Shown here: positions 1 through 5,647 of the stretch, in pieces
Layout of the letters: every line of letters begins with the position of its first letter
Numbering within the stretch: position 1 is the first letter of the stretch
Origin: Flammeovirgaceae bacterium
GTDB lineage: Bacteria > Bacteroidota > Bacteroidia > Cytophagales > Cyclobacteriaceae
Direction: 5' to 3'
NCBI GenBank assembly: GCA_947457025.1
Contig: CANGUI010000144.1
Location: forward strand, 1-5,647
DNA length: 5,647 bases
The notes under the pieces: generated by a model
The model's input: only the letters and a program-made list of their open reading frames with translations
Database searches by the model: none
What the model was told of the DNA's origin: nothing
Position numbers and translations under genes: made by a program

Positions 1-93
1 CAGAAAATGCGCTATTCATGTGTTGCGGTTTTTTCGGGAAAACCTCTGTTTCGCCATTTACGAGTGCCGGCCACCGGTCTTAACCATGCTGAA

Positions 94-122
94 TTTGCAT
101 GAGATCATTGAAAGTTACTTTG
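94..122 (+). promoter_or_regulatory. Candidate Bacteroidota-type promoter upstream of the aminotransferase gene
   Basis: A TTTG at 94-97 and a TACTTTG at 116-122 resemble the -33 (TTTG) and -7 (TAnnTTTG) elements used by the Bacteroidota primary sigma factor. The -7 element is one base short of consensus and the 18-base gap is slightly under the usual spacing. A start near 130 would leave a leader of about 45 bases before the ATG at 176. The -7 box abuts the small inverted repeat GCAA-A-TTGC at 122-130. The rest of 1-175 shows no convincing gene end or RNA. The match is weak and rests on motif inspection only. Confidence 0.3.
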
Positions 123-175
123 CAAATTGCATAACTTGAGGCCTTGCAAGCGCCAATCAGCGCGTGTAAAAACAG

Positions 176-1324
176 ATGCTCCGAAATCAACGCTCCAGGT
201 TCACGCTTCCCTCGCAAGGCACGTACCTCAACTGCGCCTACATGTCGCCAATCCTGAAGTCAGTTGAAAAAGCGGGCATCCTCGGTATTCATCGAAAACG
301 AAATCCGCTCGCCATCAAGCCGTTGGATTTTTTTGCCGAAACGGAGACTTTGCGTTCGCTGTTTGCCGATCTGATCAGTTGCCGGGAAGCAAACAGGGTA
401 GTCGTCATTCCATCGGTCTCTTATGGCATGGCAAATGTGGTGGCAAATGTAAGCCTGCGCCGCGGCGACCGGGTGGTGGTCGCCACCGAGCAATTTCCCA
501 GCAATATTTATCCGTGGCAGAGGCTTTGCCTGGATCAAGGCGGCACGCTCGTGGCAGTGGCGCCGCCCGACGGTGCGGAGCAACGAGGCCGCCGCTGGAA
601 TGAACGCCTGTTGGAAGCGATCGGCCAGCGAACGAAGGTAGTTGCCCTTGGCCACGTGCATTGGGCCGATGGCACTCGCTTTGATCTGAAAGCAATCCGG
701 CAGCGAACGCGCGAGGTTGGCGCGCTGCTGATCATCGATGGCACGCAGTCTGTGGGGGCCATGCCGTTCTCCTGGCAGGAGATCCAACCTGATGCGTTGG
801 TTTGTGCAGGGTATAAATGGCTGATGGGGCCATACTCCTTCGGGTTGGCCTGCTATGGTTCGTTCTTTGATCAGGGAAAGCCCATCGAAGAAAACTGGAT
901 CAACCGGAAATACAGCGAAGATTTCACCGGACTCGTGAACTACCAGCGCGATTACCAGCCAGGTGCGCTCCGGTACGAAGTGGGCGAGCACAGCAACTTT
1001 GTGCTGATGCCGATGATGGTGGCGGCCTTACAACAAGTAGTAAACTGGCAACCCAACCGCGTGCAGGATTTCTGCGAGCAGATCTCTGCGAGGGCAATCA
1101 AGCGATTGCGTGAGCACGGCTTCTGGATTGAGGAGCAAGAGCGGGGTCATCATCTCTTTGGTGTGCGTCTGCCTGCCCATCTTACCCTGCAATCCGTGCG
1201 GGAAAAACTTACGAAAAAAAACATCCATGTTTCATTCCGGGGCGACTGCATTCGGGTGGCACCCCATGTATACAATACCGCGAGCGAGTTGAATACGTTT
1301 GCCTCCGTACTGATTGAATCATGA
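176..1324 (+). CDS. PLP-dependent aminotransferase class V fold protein (cysteine desulfurase/kynureninase-like)
   Basis: The 382-residue product is a cytosolic fold-type I PLP enzyme of the class V family; the substrate is not determined. Visible landmarks in order are the N-terminal YLNCAYMSP segment (residues 17-25), the phosphate-loop-like SVSYG (80-84), VHW (161-163), the IIDGTQSVG stretch with Asp188 that pairs with the pyridine nitrogen, and AGYKW with Lys214 as the expected Schiff-base lysine. IRVAPHVYNT near the C-terminus carries Arg360, in the place where relatives bind the substrate carboxylate. The length is normal for the family and all key residues look intact. The ATG at 176 is chosen because the YLNCAY motif follows at the usual distance. 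Its TGA overlaps the next gene's ATG (ATGA, 1321-1324), so the two are probably translationally coupled. Desulfurase, selenocysteine lyase, isopenicillin-N epimerase-like and kynureninase-like activities all remain possible; there is no obvious active-site Cys loop to favour desulfurase. Confidence 0.9.
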   Translation: MLRNQRSRFTLPSQGTYLNCAYMSPILKSVEKAGILGIHRKRNPLAIKPLDFFAETETLRSLFADLISCREANRVVVIPSVSYGMANVVANVSLRRGDRVVVATEQFPSNIYPWQRLCLDQGGTLVAVAPPDGAEQRGRRWNERLLEAIGQRTKVVALGHVHWADGTRFDLKAIRQRTREVGALLIIDGTQSVGAMPFSWQEIQPDALVCAGYKWLMGPYSFGLACYGSFFDQGKPIEENWINRKYSEDFTGLVNYQRDYQPGALRYEVGEHSNFVLMPMMVAALQQVVNWQPNRVQDFCEQISARAIKRLREHGFWIEEQERGHHLFGVRLPAHLTLQSVREKLTKKNIHVSFRGDCIRVAPHVYNTASELNTFASVLIES

Positions 1325-1965
1325 AGGGCATTTTCTTGCTTTTATTTCTTTCAGCTGGTGTTGTGCACGCACAAAAATTCTCGTTTGTGTTTTTGCACAA
1401 AAATCCCGCAGCGCCCGTGGCAAGTAAAGAAGATACCGAGGTCATGATGAAGGGGCACTTTGCAAACATGGAGCGTCTGGGCAAGGAGGGCAAGCTGTTG
1501 GCTGCTGGTCCTTTTGATGGTGGCGGCGGGATCTTCGTCTTTCGGCAGGCGTCAGACGCAGAAATAAACCAATGGACCTCTCCCGATCCGGGCATTCAGG
1601 CAAAACGGTGGAATCTGGAGATACTGACGTATAGCCCCGATCATGGTTCCATCTGTGTTGTACACGAGCCGTTTACCATGGTTGAGTACTCGGCCATTTA
1701 TTTCCGGTCCGACATCCGGAAATTTAATGTTCAAACGGCTACAGCAACAGTAGAGCAGCATCGAAACTTCGTGAGCAAACTGGCCGCTACCGGAAACCTG
1801 GTTGCTTCCGGAATTTTCGGCGATCTGGATGGGGCTCTGGTGGTCATGAAAGGCGAAACCGATGCGAGCTTGTGGTTAGCAGATCCTGCCGTAAAAGAGC
1901 CACTGTTTATTCCGGAAATAAAAAAGCTTTACATCGCCGCTGGCGCCTTCTGCGAAAAAAAATAG
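1321..1965 (+). CDS. Exported protein with two tandem YCII-related domains
   Basis: The 214-residue product begins with a short signal peptide: Lys2, a hydrophobic run at 4-14, and a likely cleavage at VHA-Q after residue 17. There is no lipobox Cys. The mature part holds two divergent copies of the YCII-like ferredoxin fold, about 20-105 and 122-211. Each has the family pattern of a His followed by a GxLxAxGxF segment and an Asp: His46 with GPFD (Asp66), and His147 with SGIFGD (Asp168). Each copy ends in a W/PxxxxxxLxIxxY-type strand. YCII domains are usually single, small and cytosolic, so an exported tandem is less common; in Bacteroidota similar secreted YciI-like proteins exist without known function. 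It shares an ATGA junction with the upstream aminotransferase gene and so likely shares its transcript. It ends 17 bases from the convergent gene at 1983. Enzymatic activity is not shown by the sequence. Confidence 0.82.
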   Translation: MKGIFLLLFLSAGVVHAQKFSFVFLHKNPAAPVASKEDTEVMMKGHFANMERLGKEGKLLAAGPFDGGGGIFVFRQASDAEINQWTSPDPGIQAKRWNLEILTYSPDHGSICVVHEPFTMVEYSAIYFRSDIRKFNVQTATATVEQHRNFVSKLAATGNLVASGIFGDLDGALVVMKGETDASLWLADPAVKEPLFIPEIKKLYIAAGAFCEKK

Positions 1966-1982
1966 CCACCTCCTCAACGTGT

Positions 1983-2843
1983 TTACTCGGCAACTACGGC
2001 TGCTAACATTTTACCGTCAGCACTTACCGTCAGGCGCGTAATTTCCTTGCCCTTCCAATCGGGCGGAGTTGTAATGGGTATCCATTTTTGCTGGTCAGTT
2101 CCTCCCCACACAAAAAAACCCGTGCCGTCGCTCATGATCATTTTTCCGTCAGGGGTCCACGCCAGATCTTCCCGGTTGGGCAGACATGGGGCGAGTAGGA
2201 TTAACTTCTTGTTTTCGTGATTCCACTTCATAATCTGCCAACCTGTTTCAGCTTTCACCACGAAACTGATGGCGTGCTCTCCCGGTACTTTGTGTACGGA
2301 GCGTCCTATGTTTGTTGCAATTACCGTATCCGCTCGGTCGGGTAGGCGAAGGATATGAAACGAGTTTGGCTCCCCGAGGACAAACAGTCCTACATTACTG
2401 TTATCCAGCCAGGCGTGATAGCCCACAGTCAGGTAATCAACCATTACTACGGCTGTGCCCCCCTCAAGCGGATACTTGCCCAGGTCCTGTGCCCCGTTAT
2501 CCCGTTGAATGATGCATGAAACGTATTTCAAATCTGGCGTGACCGTAGGTGAATACTCGCGTTCGCTCGTTTGGGTTACCTGAATGGTTTTCTTTGATTT
2601 CAGATTATAGGATCTGATTTCAGCGCGACCCTGATCATCAAACGACGCGTAGAATAGCAGCGGCTGTGTGGGATGGAAAAACGGCTGATTATCATAACCG
2701 GGATGCTGCGTGATGTTACGAGGATTGGTAAGGTGCCCACTGTTTTTATGAATGGACAAGTCGAAAAGCATGATTTCCGAACCGCCCTGGCTATACATAA
2801 AAGCAGGAATCAACAGCGAAATACAGAGTAGTGTTCTTTTCAT
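1983..2843 (-). CDS. Exported TolB/PD40-type beta-propeller protein
   Basis: The 286-residue product has an N-terminal signal peptide (MKR, hydrophobic 5-16, probable cleavage MYS-Q after residue 18), so it acts in the periplasm or outside the cell. The mature part carries recurring WD40-like PD40 repeats: ITQHPGYDNQPFFHP (44-58), QVTQTSEREYSPTVTPD (88-104), EDLAWTPDGKM (225-235) and ITRLTVSADGKM (268-279). Each has the x-P/S-xx-G-K/xx pattern of a blade's outer strands. This matches TolB-like propellers, here without TolB's N-terminal domain and with no peptidase or OmpA domain attached. Such proteins commonly bind peptide or protein partners, but no ligand can be named. The gene is monocistronic as far as can be seen, converges on the YCII gene with a 17-base gap, and has a perfect 10-base palindrome just before its ATG. 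Confidence 0.8.
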   Translation of the reverse strand: MKRTLLCISLLIPAFMYSQGGSEIMLFDLSIHKNSGHLTNPRNITQHPGYDNQPFFHPTQPLLFYASFDDQGRAEIRSYNLKSKKTIQVTQTSEREYSPTVTPDLKYVSCIIQRDNGAQDLGKYPLEGGTAVVMVDYLTVGYHAWLDNSNVGLFVLGEPNSFHILRLPDRADTVIATNIGRSVHKVPGEHAISFVVKAETGWQIMKWNHENKKLILLAPCLPNREDLAWTPDGKMIMSDGTGFFVWGGTDQQKWIPITTPPDWKGKEITRLTVSADGKMLAAVVAE

Positions 2844-2846
2844 ATG

Positions 2847-2856
2847 TTCAATTGAA
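2847..2856. repeat. 10-base perfect palindrome before the beta-propeller start codon
   Basis: TTCAATTGAA reads the same on both strands and lies three bases upstream of the ATG at 2843. It could be a small operator or chance in an AT-rich leader. No -33/-7 pair of convincing quality was found between it and 2932. Confidence 0.25.
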
Positions 2857-2932
2857 TTTTAAGTTGGTTCCATCATAAAAAATGGGTATTTCACCCCACC
2901 GGATGATTTTGAGTCTCTAATTGAGTCGTTAC

Positions 2933-3475
2933 CTAAGGTGAAGGTAACAAGAATTTTTGAAATATAGCCCGATGGGATTCCTCGTGGCGCAACAATACAA
3001 GCTGATCGGCAAGAGACGTGTGTTGAAAAGGGGTGTGTTGAAAATGTTTCCAAGCATCTTTGAATGCGACACCCCAAAGACCCCGAAAAGCAATTGTCAG
3101 GTCAGAATGAAAGGGCAAAGCACGGTAATCTGAGTCGGCAGCGGTAAAGCCTGACGGCAGAACCGTTGCAAACGATCATGAAACTCCTGACTGGCCTCCG
3201 TTACGACAATGCGGATGAAGATGACTTGGGGCGGAAAGCAACCACAGTCCTTCGGCGTCACCGAGGTAGCCGCGCTACCGCCTAAAAACAGGGTGAGTAT
3301 TTCTCGGAATTCATCCACCGATTGCTCCTTCCGGCAAAAAAGGTGAATACCACGTGATGTGCGGAGGCGCCCGCATCGCCGGCTTGCTTTCATATATGCC
3401 GGCGATCTGATGCGTAATTTCCAAGGCCTGAGAATAAATCGGCTCTGGGGGTATCCACGGTAAAAGAGAATCTCG
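2933..3475 (-). pseudogene. Decayed 2'-5' RNA ligase family (2H phosphoesterase) gene
   Basis: Read in three successive minus-strand frames, this stretch gives a continuous match to the 2'-5' RNA ligase/LigT-like family as I know it. Frame one (3475 to about 3342) gives WIPPEPIYSQALEITHQIAG and then APPHITWYSPF, with the first HxT motif at 3353-3361. Frame two (about 3340 to 3140) gives KEQSVDEFREILTLF, DCGCFPPQVIFIRIVV and EFHDRLQRFCRQALPLP. Frame three (about 3145 to the TAG at 2933) gives FHSDLTIAFRGL, FKDAWKHF and SLADQLVLLRHEE. The first shift is explained by one extra base in the A6 run 3336-3341 (T6 on the coding strand); the second falls near 3133-3150. The second HxT motif reads DLT: its catalytic His is Asp (codon 3101-3103). 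A TAG at 3476-3478 and no nearby start mean the 5' end is lost. The total of about 181 codons is close to normal length. Intact relatives are cytosolic phosphoesterases/RNA-processing enzymes of unclear role. A sequencing error could explain one shift, but not all the lesions. Confidence 0.75.
3018..3044. repeat. In-frame 15-base tandem duplication inside the pseudogene
   Basis: The 12-mer GTGTGTTGAAAA occurs at 3018-3029 and again at 3033-3044, a period of exactly 15 bases. On the coding strand of the decayed 2H phosphoesterase gene this gives FQHTPFQHT, a five-codon duplication that keeps frame. It looks like replication slippage. It may predate or accompany the gene's decay. Confidence 0.6.
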
Positions 3476-3554
3476 CTACTCCGTGTATGAGCTGCGCAGT
3501 AAACAAAAATCCGCAGGGTTCGCGCGGCTAAACATTTCGTTTCTATATTGGGCA

Positions 3555-4361
3555 ATGATTAATGCCCTGATTCGCGTGTTCAAGCGGTACGAATGGTTTA
3601 AGCGCTTGAATGCTAAGGTAACCTATGAGTTGCTGGCAAAATATATTCCCGCTAAAGACTGGCTGTTCATGAACTATGGCTATATCCCCACGACAGCTGA
3701 ACCGCCCCTACAGCTCCCCGCAGGATCTACCAACCAGCTTCTGCCGTTGCAGATGTATCATTTTCTGGCTACCCGCCGTGACCTTACGCAGAAAGCCGTG
3801 CTCGAAGTAGGATCTGGCCGCGGTGGCGGGGCAAATTACATCGCCACCAGACTACAACCCGCTTCCTATGTAGCCCTCGATCTGGCGCAAAATGCCATCG
3901 ACTTAAGTCGTGAACTGTACCATGCCCCCAATCTTCAATTCGTGCAAGGCTCCGCAGAGGCATTGCCGTTTGGACATGACTCGTTTGATGTGGTGGTCAA
4001 CGTAGAGTCCAGCCACGCCTACGGTAATGTGCCAAACTTTCTAAGCGAGGTGAAACGCGTGTTAGGTACCGGGGGGGTATTGCTACTGGTTGACTTCCGC
4101 AATCAGGTGGCGGGTATGGATCTCTTTCGTGAGCAGATCATCGCCAGCGGCCTGAAAATTGTTTCAGAAGAAAACATCAGTGCGCAGGTGGTTAAGGCCA
4201 TTGAAGCTGAAGATCCCGAAAAACGGGCCCGCATTGAAAAACTCGTGCCTGCGCGGTGGCAGAAACTATTTGGGCAATTTGCTGGTGTTGTAGGCTCGCC
4301 GTTTTATTGTACGCTAAAAGAAGGAACACGCGTGTATCATCGGTTTGTCGCGGAGAAATGA
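3555..4361 (+). CDS. Class I SAM-dependent methyltransferase
   Basis: From the ATG at 3555 the product is 268 residues. It has a Rossmann-type methyltransferase core: motif I VLEVGSGRGGG (82-92), the acidic end of strand beta-2 in ALDLA (Asp109), QGSAEALPF (131-139, motif II region), VNVESSHAY (149-156) and the KRVLGTGGVLLLVDF strand (167-181). The N-terminal FMNYGYIP segment and the SSHAY motif recall the phthiotriol/phenolphthiotriol dimycocerosate methyltransferase group (from memory), so a small-molecule or lipid O-/N-methylation is likelier than RNA or protein. The frame stays open to a GTG at 3483, but those 24 extra residues are Lys/Arg-rich, unlike the family, and overlap the remnant of the neighbouring pseudogene's 5' end, so 3555 is preferred. 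The stop overlaps the ATG of the reductase (ATGA, 4358-4361). The substrate is unknown; the coupling suggests it is connected with the reductase. Confidence 0.85.
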   Translation: MINALIRVFKRYEWFKRLNAKVTYELLAKYIPAKDWLFMNYGYIPTTAEPPLQLPAGSTNQLLPLQMYHFLATRRDLTQKAVLEVGSGRGGGANYIATRLQPASYVALDLAQNAIDLSRELYHAPNLQFVQGSAEALPFGHDSFDVVVNVESSHAYGNVPNFLSEVKRVLGTGGVLLLVDFRNQVAGMDLFREQIIASGLKIVSEENISAQVVKAIEAEDPEKRARIEKLVPARWQKLFGQFAGVVGSPFYCTLKEGTRVYHRFVAEK

Positions 4362-5320
4362 CAAGAGTGACCGATGTAGCGATCGTTGGTGGCGGCCCCA
4401 TTGGACTTGCCTGCGGTATAGCGGCCAAGCGGGGCGGTTTGTCGTACGTCATTTTTGAGAAAGGCTGCCTTGTAAACTCGTTGTATCATTACCCGCAAAA
4501 TATGACATTCTTTTCCACCAGCGATCGGTTGGAAATTGGTGATGTACCCTTCATCTCACATGGCCCGAAACCCACGCGGGCGGAGGCGCTGGAGTACTAC
4601 CGCCGGGTATGTGCCACACATGAGTTGAGCATCCGGCTATATGAGGAAGTATGCACAATTGAGCGCACCAGCGCCGGTTCATTCAACCTGATCACGTCAC
4701 GAGGTCGCTACACAAGCCACGCGGTTATTCTTGCGCTTGGTTTTTTTGATCGCCCTTTTTTACTGAATGTGCCGGGCGAGGACCTGCCGAAAGTAAAGCA
4801 TTATTATGACGACCCTCACCCCTACTTTCGGCAAAAAGTGCTGGTGGTAGGCGCGGCCAACTCAGCCGTGGATGTGGCCCTGGAAACCTGGCGCAAAGGG
4901 GCAGAAGTTACCCTTGTGATCCGTGATGCGCGTCTGCGCGATAGCGTTAAGTACTGGGTAAAACCTGACATCGAAAACCGCATTCAGGAAGGCGCCATCA
5001 CTGCCTATTTCAAGTCATCGGTCAAAGAAATTCACCCTCATCACGTGCTTATTGAACCTCCAGCCGGAGACCGTCTTCTTGAAAATGACTTTGTTTTTGC
5101 GATGACGGGTTACGAACCAGACTTTGCCTGGATGACGAAATGCGGAATTGCCTTTCGGGATGATGAATTCTGCACCCCGGTTTACAACGAAAAAACCATG
5201 GAAACCAATGTGCCGGGCCTTTACCTGGCCGGCGTAGTCTGCGGAGGATTGAAGACGAACAAATGGTTTATCGAGAATTCGCGGGTGCATGCCGAGATGA
5301 TTATGAAAAACCTGGTGTAA
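4358..5320 (+). CDS. ypdA: YpdA-family FAD/NADPH reductase (putative bacillithiol disulfide reductase)
   Basis: The 320-residue product is a two-dinucleotide-binding-domain flavoprotein of the thioredoxin-reductase-like superfamily. The FAD site is VGGGPIG (10-16), followed by FEKGCLVNSLYHYPQNMTFF (33-52) and KPTRAEALEYYRRV (71-84), the signature stretches of the YpdA group. The NADPH Rossmann motif is VVGAANSAVD (163-172), and LAGVVCGG (290-297) is the second FAD contact. There is no CxxC redox pair as in thioredoxin reductase, which agrees with YpdA. Known YpdA proteins reduce bacillithiol disulfide with NADPH in the cytosol. In Firmicutes YpdA, a Cys in GGGPCG is important for activity; here that position is Ile15, so activity should not be assumed identical. 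The start at 4358 is set by the FAD motif beginning ten residues in and by ATGA overlap with the methyltransferase; an open frame to 4256 upstream lies within that gene. The length is normal for the family. Confidence 0.85.
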   Translation: MTRVTDVAIVGGGPIGLACGIAAKRGGLSYVIFEKGCLVNSLYHYPQNMTFFSTSDRLEIGDVPFISHGPKPTRAEALEYYRRVCATHELSIRLYEEVCTIERTSAGSFNLITSRGRYTSHAVILALGFFDRPFLLNVPGEDLPKVKHYYDDPHPYFRQKVLVVGAANSAVDVALETWRKGAEVTLVIRDARLRDSVKYWVKPDIENRIQEGAITAYFKSSVKEIHPHHVLIEPPAGDRLLENDFVFAMTGYEPDFAWMTKCGIAFRDDEFCTPVYNEKTMETNVPGLYLAGVVCGGLKTNKWFIENSRVHAEMIMKNLV

Positions 5321-5351
5321 GTCCAGCTACGGGCTCCGAAGATTAGGTTGG

Positions 5352-5647
5352 CTACGCGCTGTCCACTTTCTTTTTCAGCCGGCACACGTTACGACCGCCC
5401 TCCTGCACATACTCAATAGAATCCATGATGGACTTCACCAATCGGATACCCAACCCACCTTTTCGCTTTTCATGCACGATGTTATCCAAATCGGGGCTGT
5501 GAAACTGGTTGATGTCAAACATCTCACCGTCATCCATAATTTCAAAAACAAATGTATGCGAGGGTTCTGCATGGATTTTCAGCGTAATGGAATGATCCGG
5601 GTTGCAGTGATGAGCATGGATCATCAGGTTCGAGCACATTTCATCTA
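5352..5647 (-). CDS. RsbW-like HATPase (serine kinase/anti-sigma factor type), 5' end cut by window
   Basis: Reading leftward from the right edge, the frame is open through 5647. The first in-window codons give Asp-Glu and then MCSNLMIHAH, which is the N box of the GHKL fold (Glu at 5640-5642, Asn four residues later, then His). The ATG at 5637-5639 is therefore internal, and the true start lies outside the window. Next come the G1-type MDDGEMFD and the glycine lid/G2 KGGLGIRLVKSIMD, in the short spacing typical of HATPase_c_2 (RsbW/SpoIIAB) rather than of sensor histidine kinases. The TAG is at 5352-5354. Family members phosphorylate an anti-anti-sigma (STAS) partner or bind a sigma factor; in Bacteroidota they are often associated with PP2C phosphatases and STAS proteins, which may lie just beyond the edge. 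It converges on the reductase gene across 31 bases, with no clear terminator hairpin in between. Confidence 0.85.
   Translation of the reverse strand, partial: DEMCSNLMIHAHHCNPDHSITLKIHAEPSHTFVFEIMDDGEMFDINQFHSPDLDNIVHEKRKGGLGIRLVKSIMDSIEYVQEGGRNVCRLKKKVDSA

Noticed and set aside
1..175. Tail of an upstream gene or small ORF at the left edge
   Set aside because: All six frames give only short, featureless peptides ending within the region, with no recognisable C-terminal motif.
260..991. Long minus-strand ORF of 243 codons opposite the aminotransferase
   Set aside because: It lies inside a clear PLP enzyme gene, and its translation has no recognisable domain; it is an antisense shadow.
1955..1982. 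Bidirectional terminator between the convergent YCII and beta-propeller genes
   Set aside because: There is an A8 run at 1955-1962 (T8 on the minus strand), but no convincing hairpin precedes it in either direction.
2859..3077. Minus-strand ORF of 72 codons upstream of the beta-propeller gene
   Set aside because: It is rich in Ser, Cys and Thr with no motif, and it overlaps the C-terminal part of the pseudogene in a different frame.
3097..3555. Minus-strand ORF of 152 codons as a real gene
   Set aside because: Only its middle (about 3140-3340) resembles a protein family; both ends are out-of-frame readings of the same decayed 2H phosphoesterase gene, whose other motifs lie in the other two frames.
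4256..4357. Upstream extension of the YpdA-like reductase frame
   Set aside because: The extension lies inside the methyltransferase gene, and the FAD motif needs only about ten residues before it; the ATG at 4358 fits family length and the ATGA junction.
5321..5360. Near-direct repeat GCTACGGGCT / GCTACGCGCT and possible terminator between convergent genes
   Set aside because: The copies are 25 bases apart with one mismatch, the second is inside a coding end, and no stable stem with a T-run can be drawn.
1..5647. CRISPR array, insertion sequence, integron or phage element
   Set aside because: There are no regularly spaced repeats, transposase or integrase motifs, or terminal inverted repeats visible.

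Overview
The window reads like chromosomal DNA of a Bacteroidota bacterium, possibly Cytophagales. The genes are AT-moderate, lack strong Shine-Dalgarno sites, and encode exported proteins of the type common in that phylum (a PD40 beta-propeller, a secreted YCII protein) and a YpdA-family reductase. The lineage call is an inference from protein flavour, not from a search.

Layout, left to right. Positions 1-175 are an upstream region with one weak Bacteroidota-type promoter candidate. Positions 176-1965 hold a plus-strand pair joined by an ATGA stop/start overlap: a PLP-dependent class V aminotransferase fold enzyme and an exported protein with two YCII-like domains. A convergent exported WD40/PD40-type beta-propeller gene follows on the minus strand (1983-2843). 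Positions 2844-3482 look empty at first, but frame-by-frame reading of the minus strand recovers a decayed 2'-5' RNA ligase/2H phosphoesterase-family gene (about 2933-3475). It has two frameshifts, no usable start, and the second catalytic His replaced by Asp.

From 3555 a second plus-strand pair, again joined by ATGA, encodes a class I SAM methyltransferase and a YpdA-type FAD/NADPH reductase (putative bacillithiol disulfide reductase). The right edge carries the minus-strand 3' part of an RsbW-like HATPase (serine-kinase/anti-sigma-factor type), cut by the window end; its N box runs to the edge.

The most attractive functional idea is the tight methyltransferase-YpdA coupling. It could mean the two act on the same metabolite, for example a methylated low-molecular-weight thiol, but this is a hypothesis. 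No tRNA, rRNA, CRISPR array, insertion sequence or intact mobile element was seen. Nothing here amounts to a clear new defence or mobile system.
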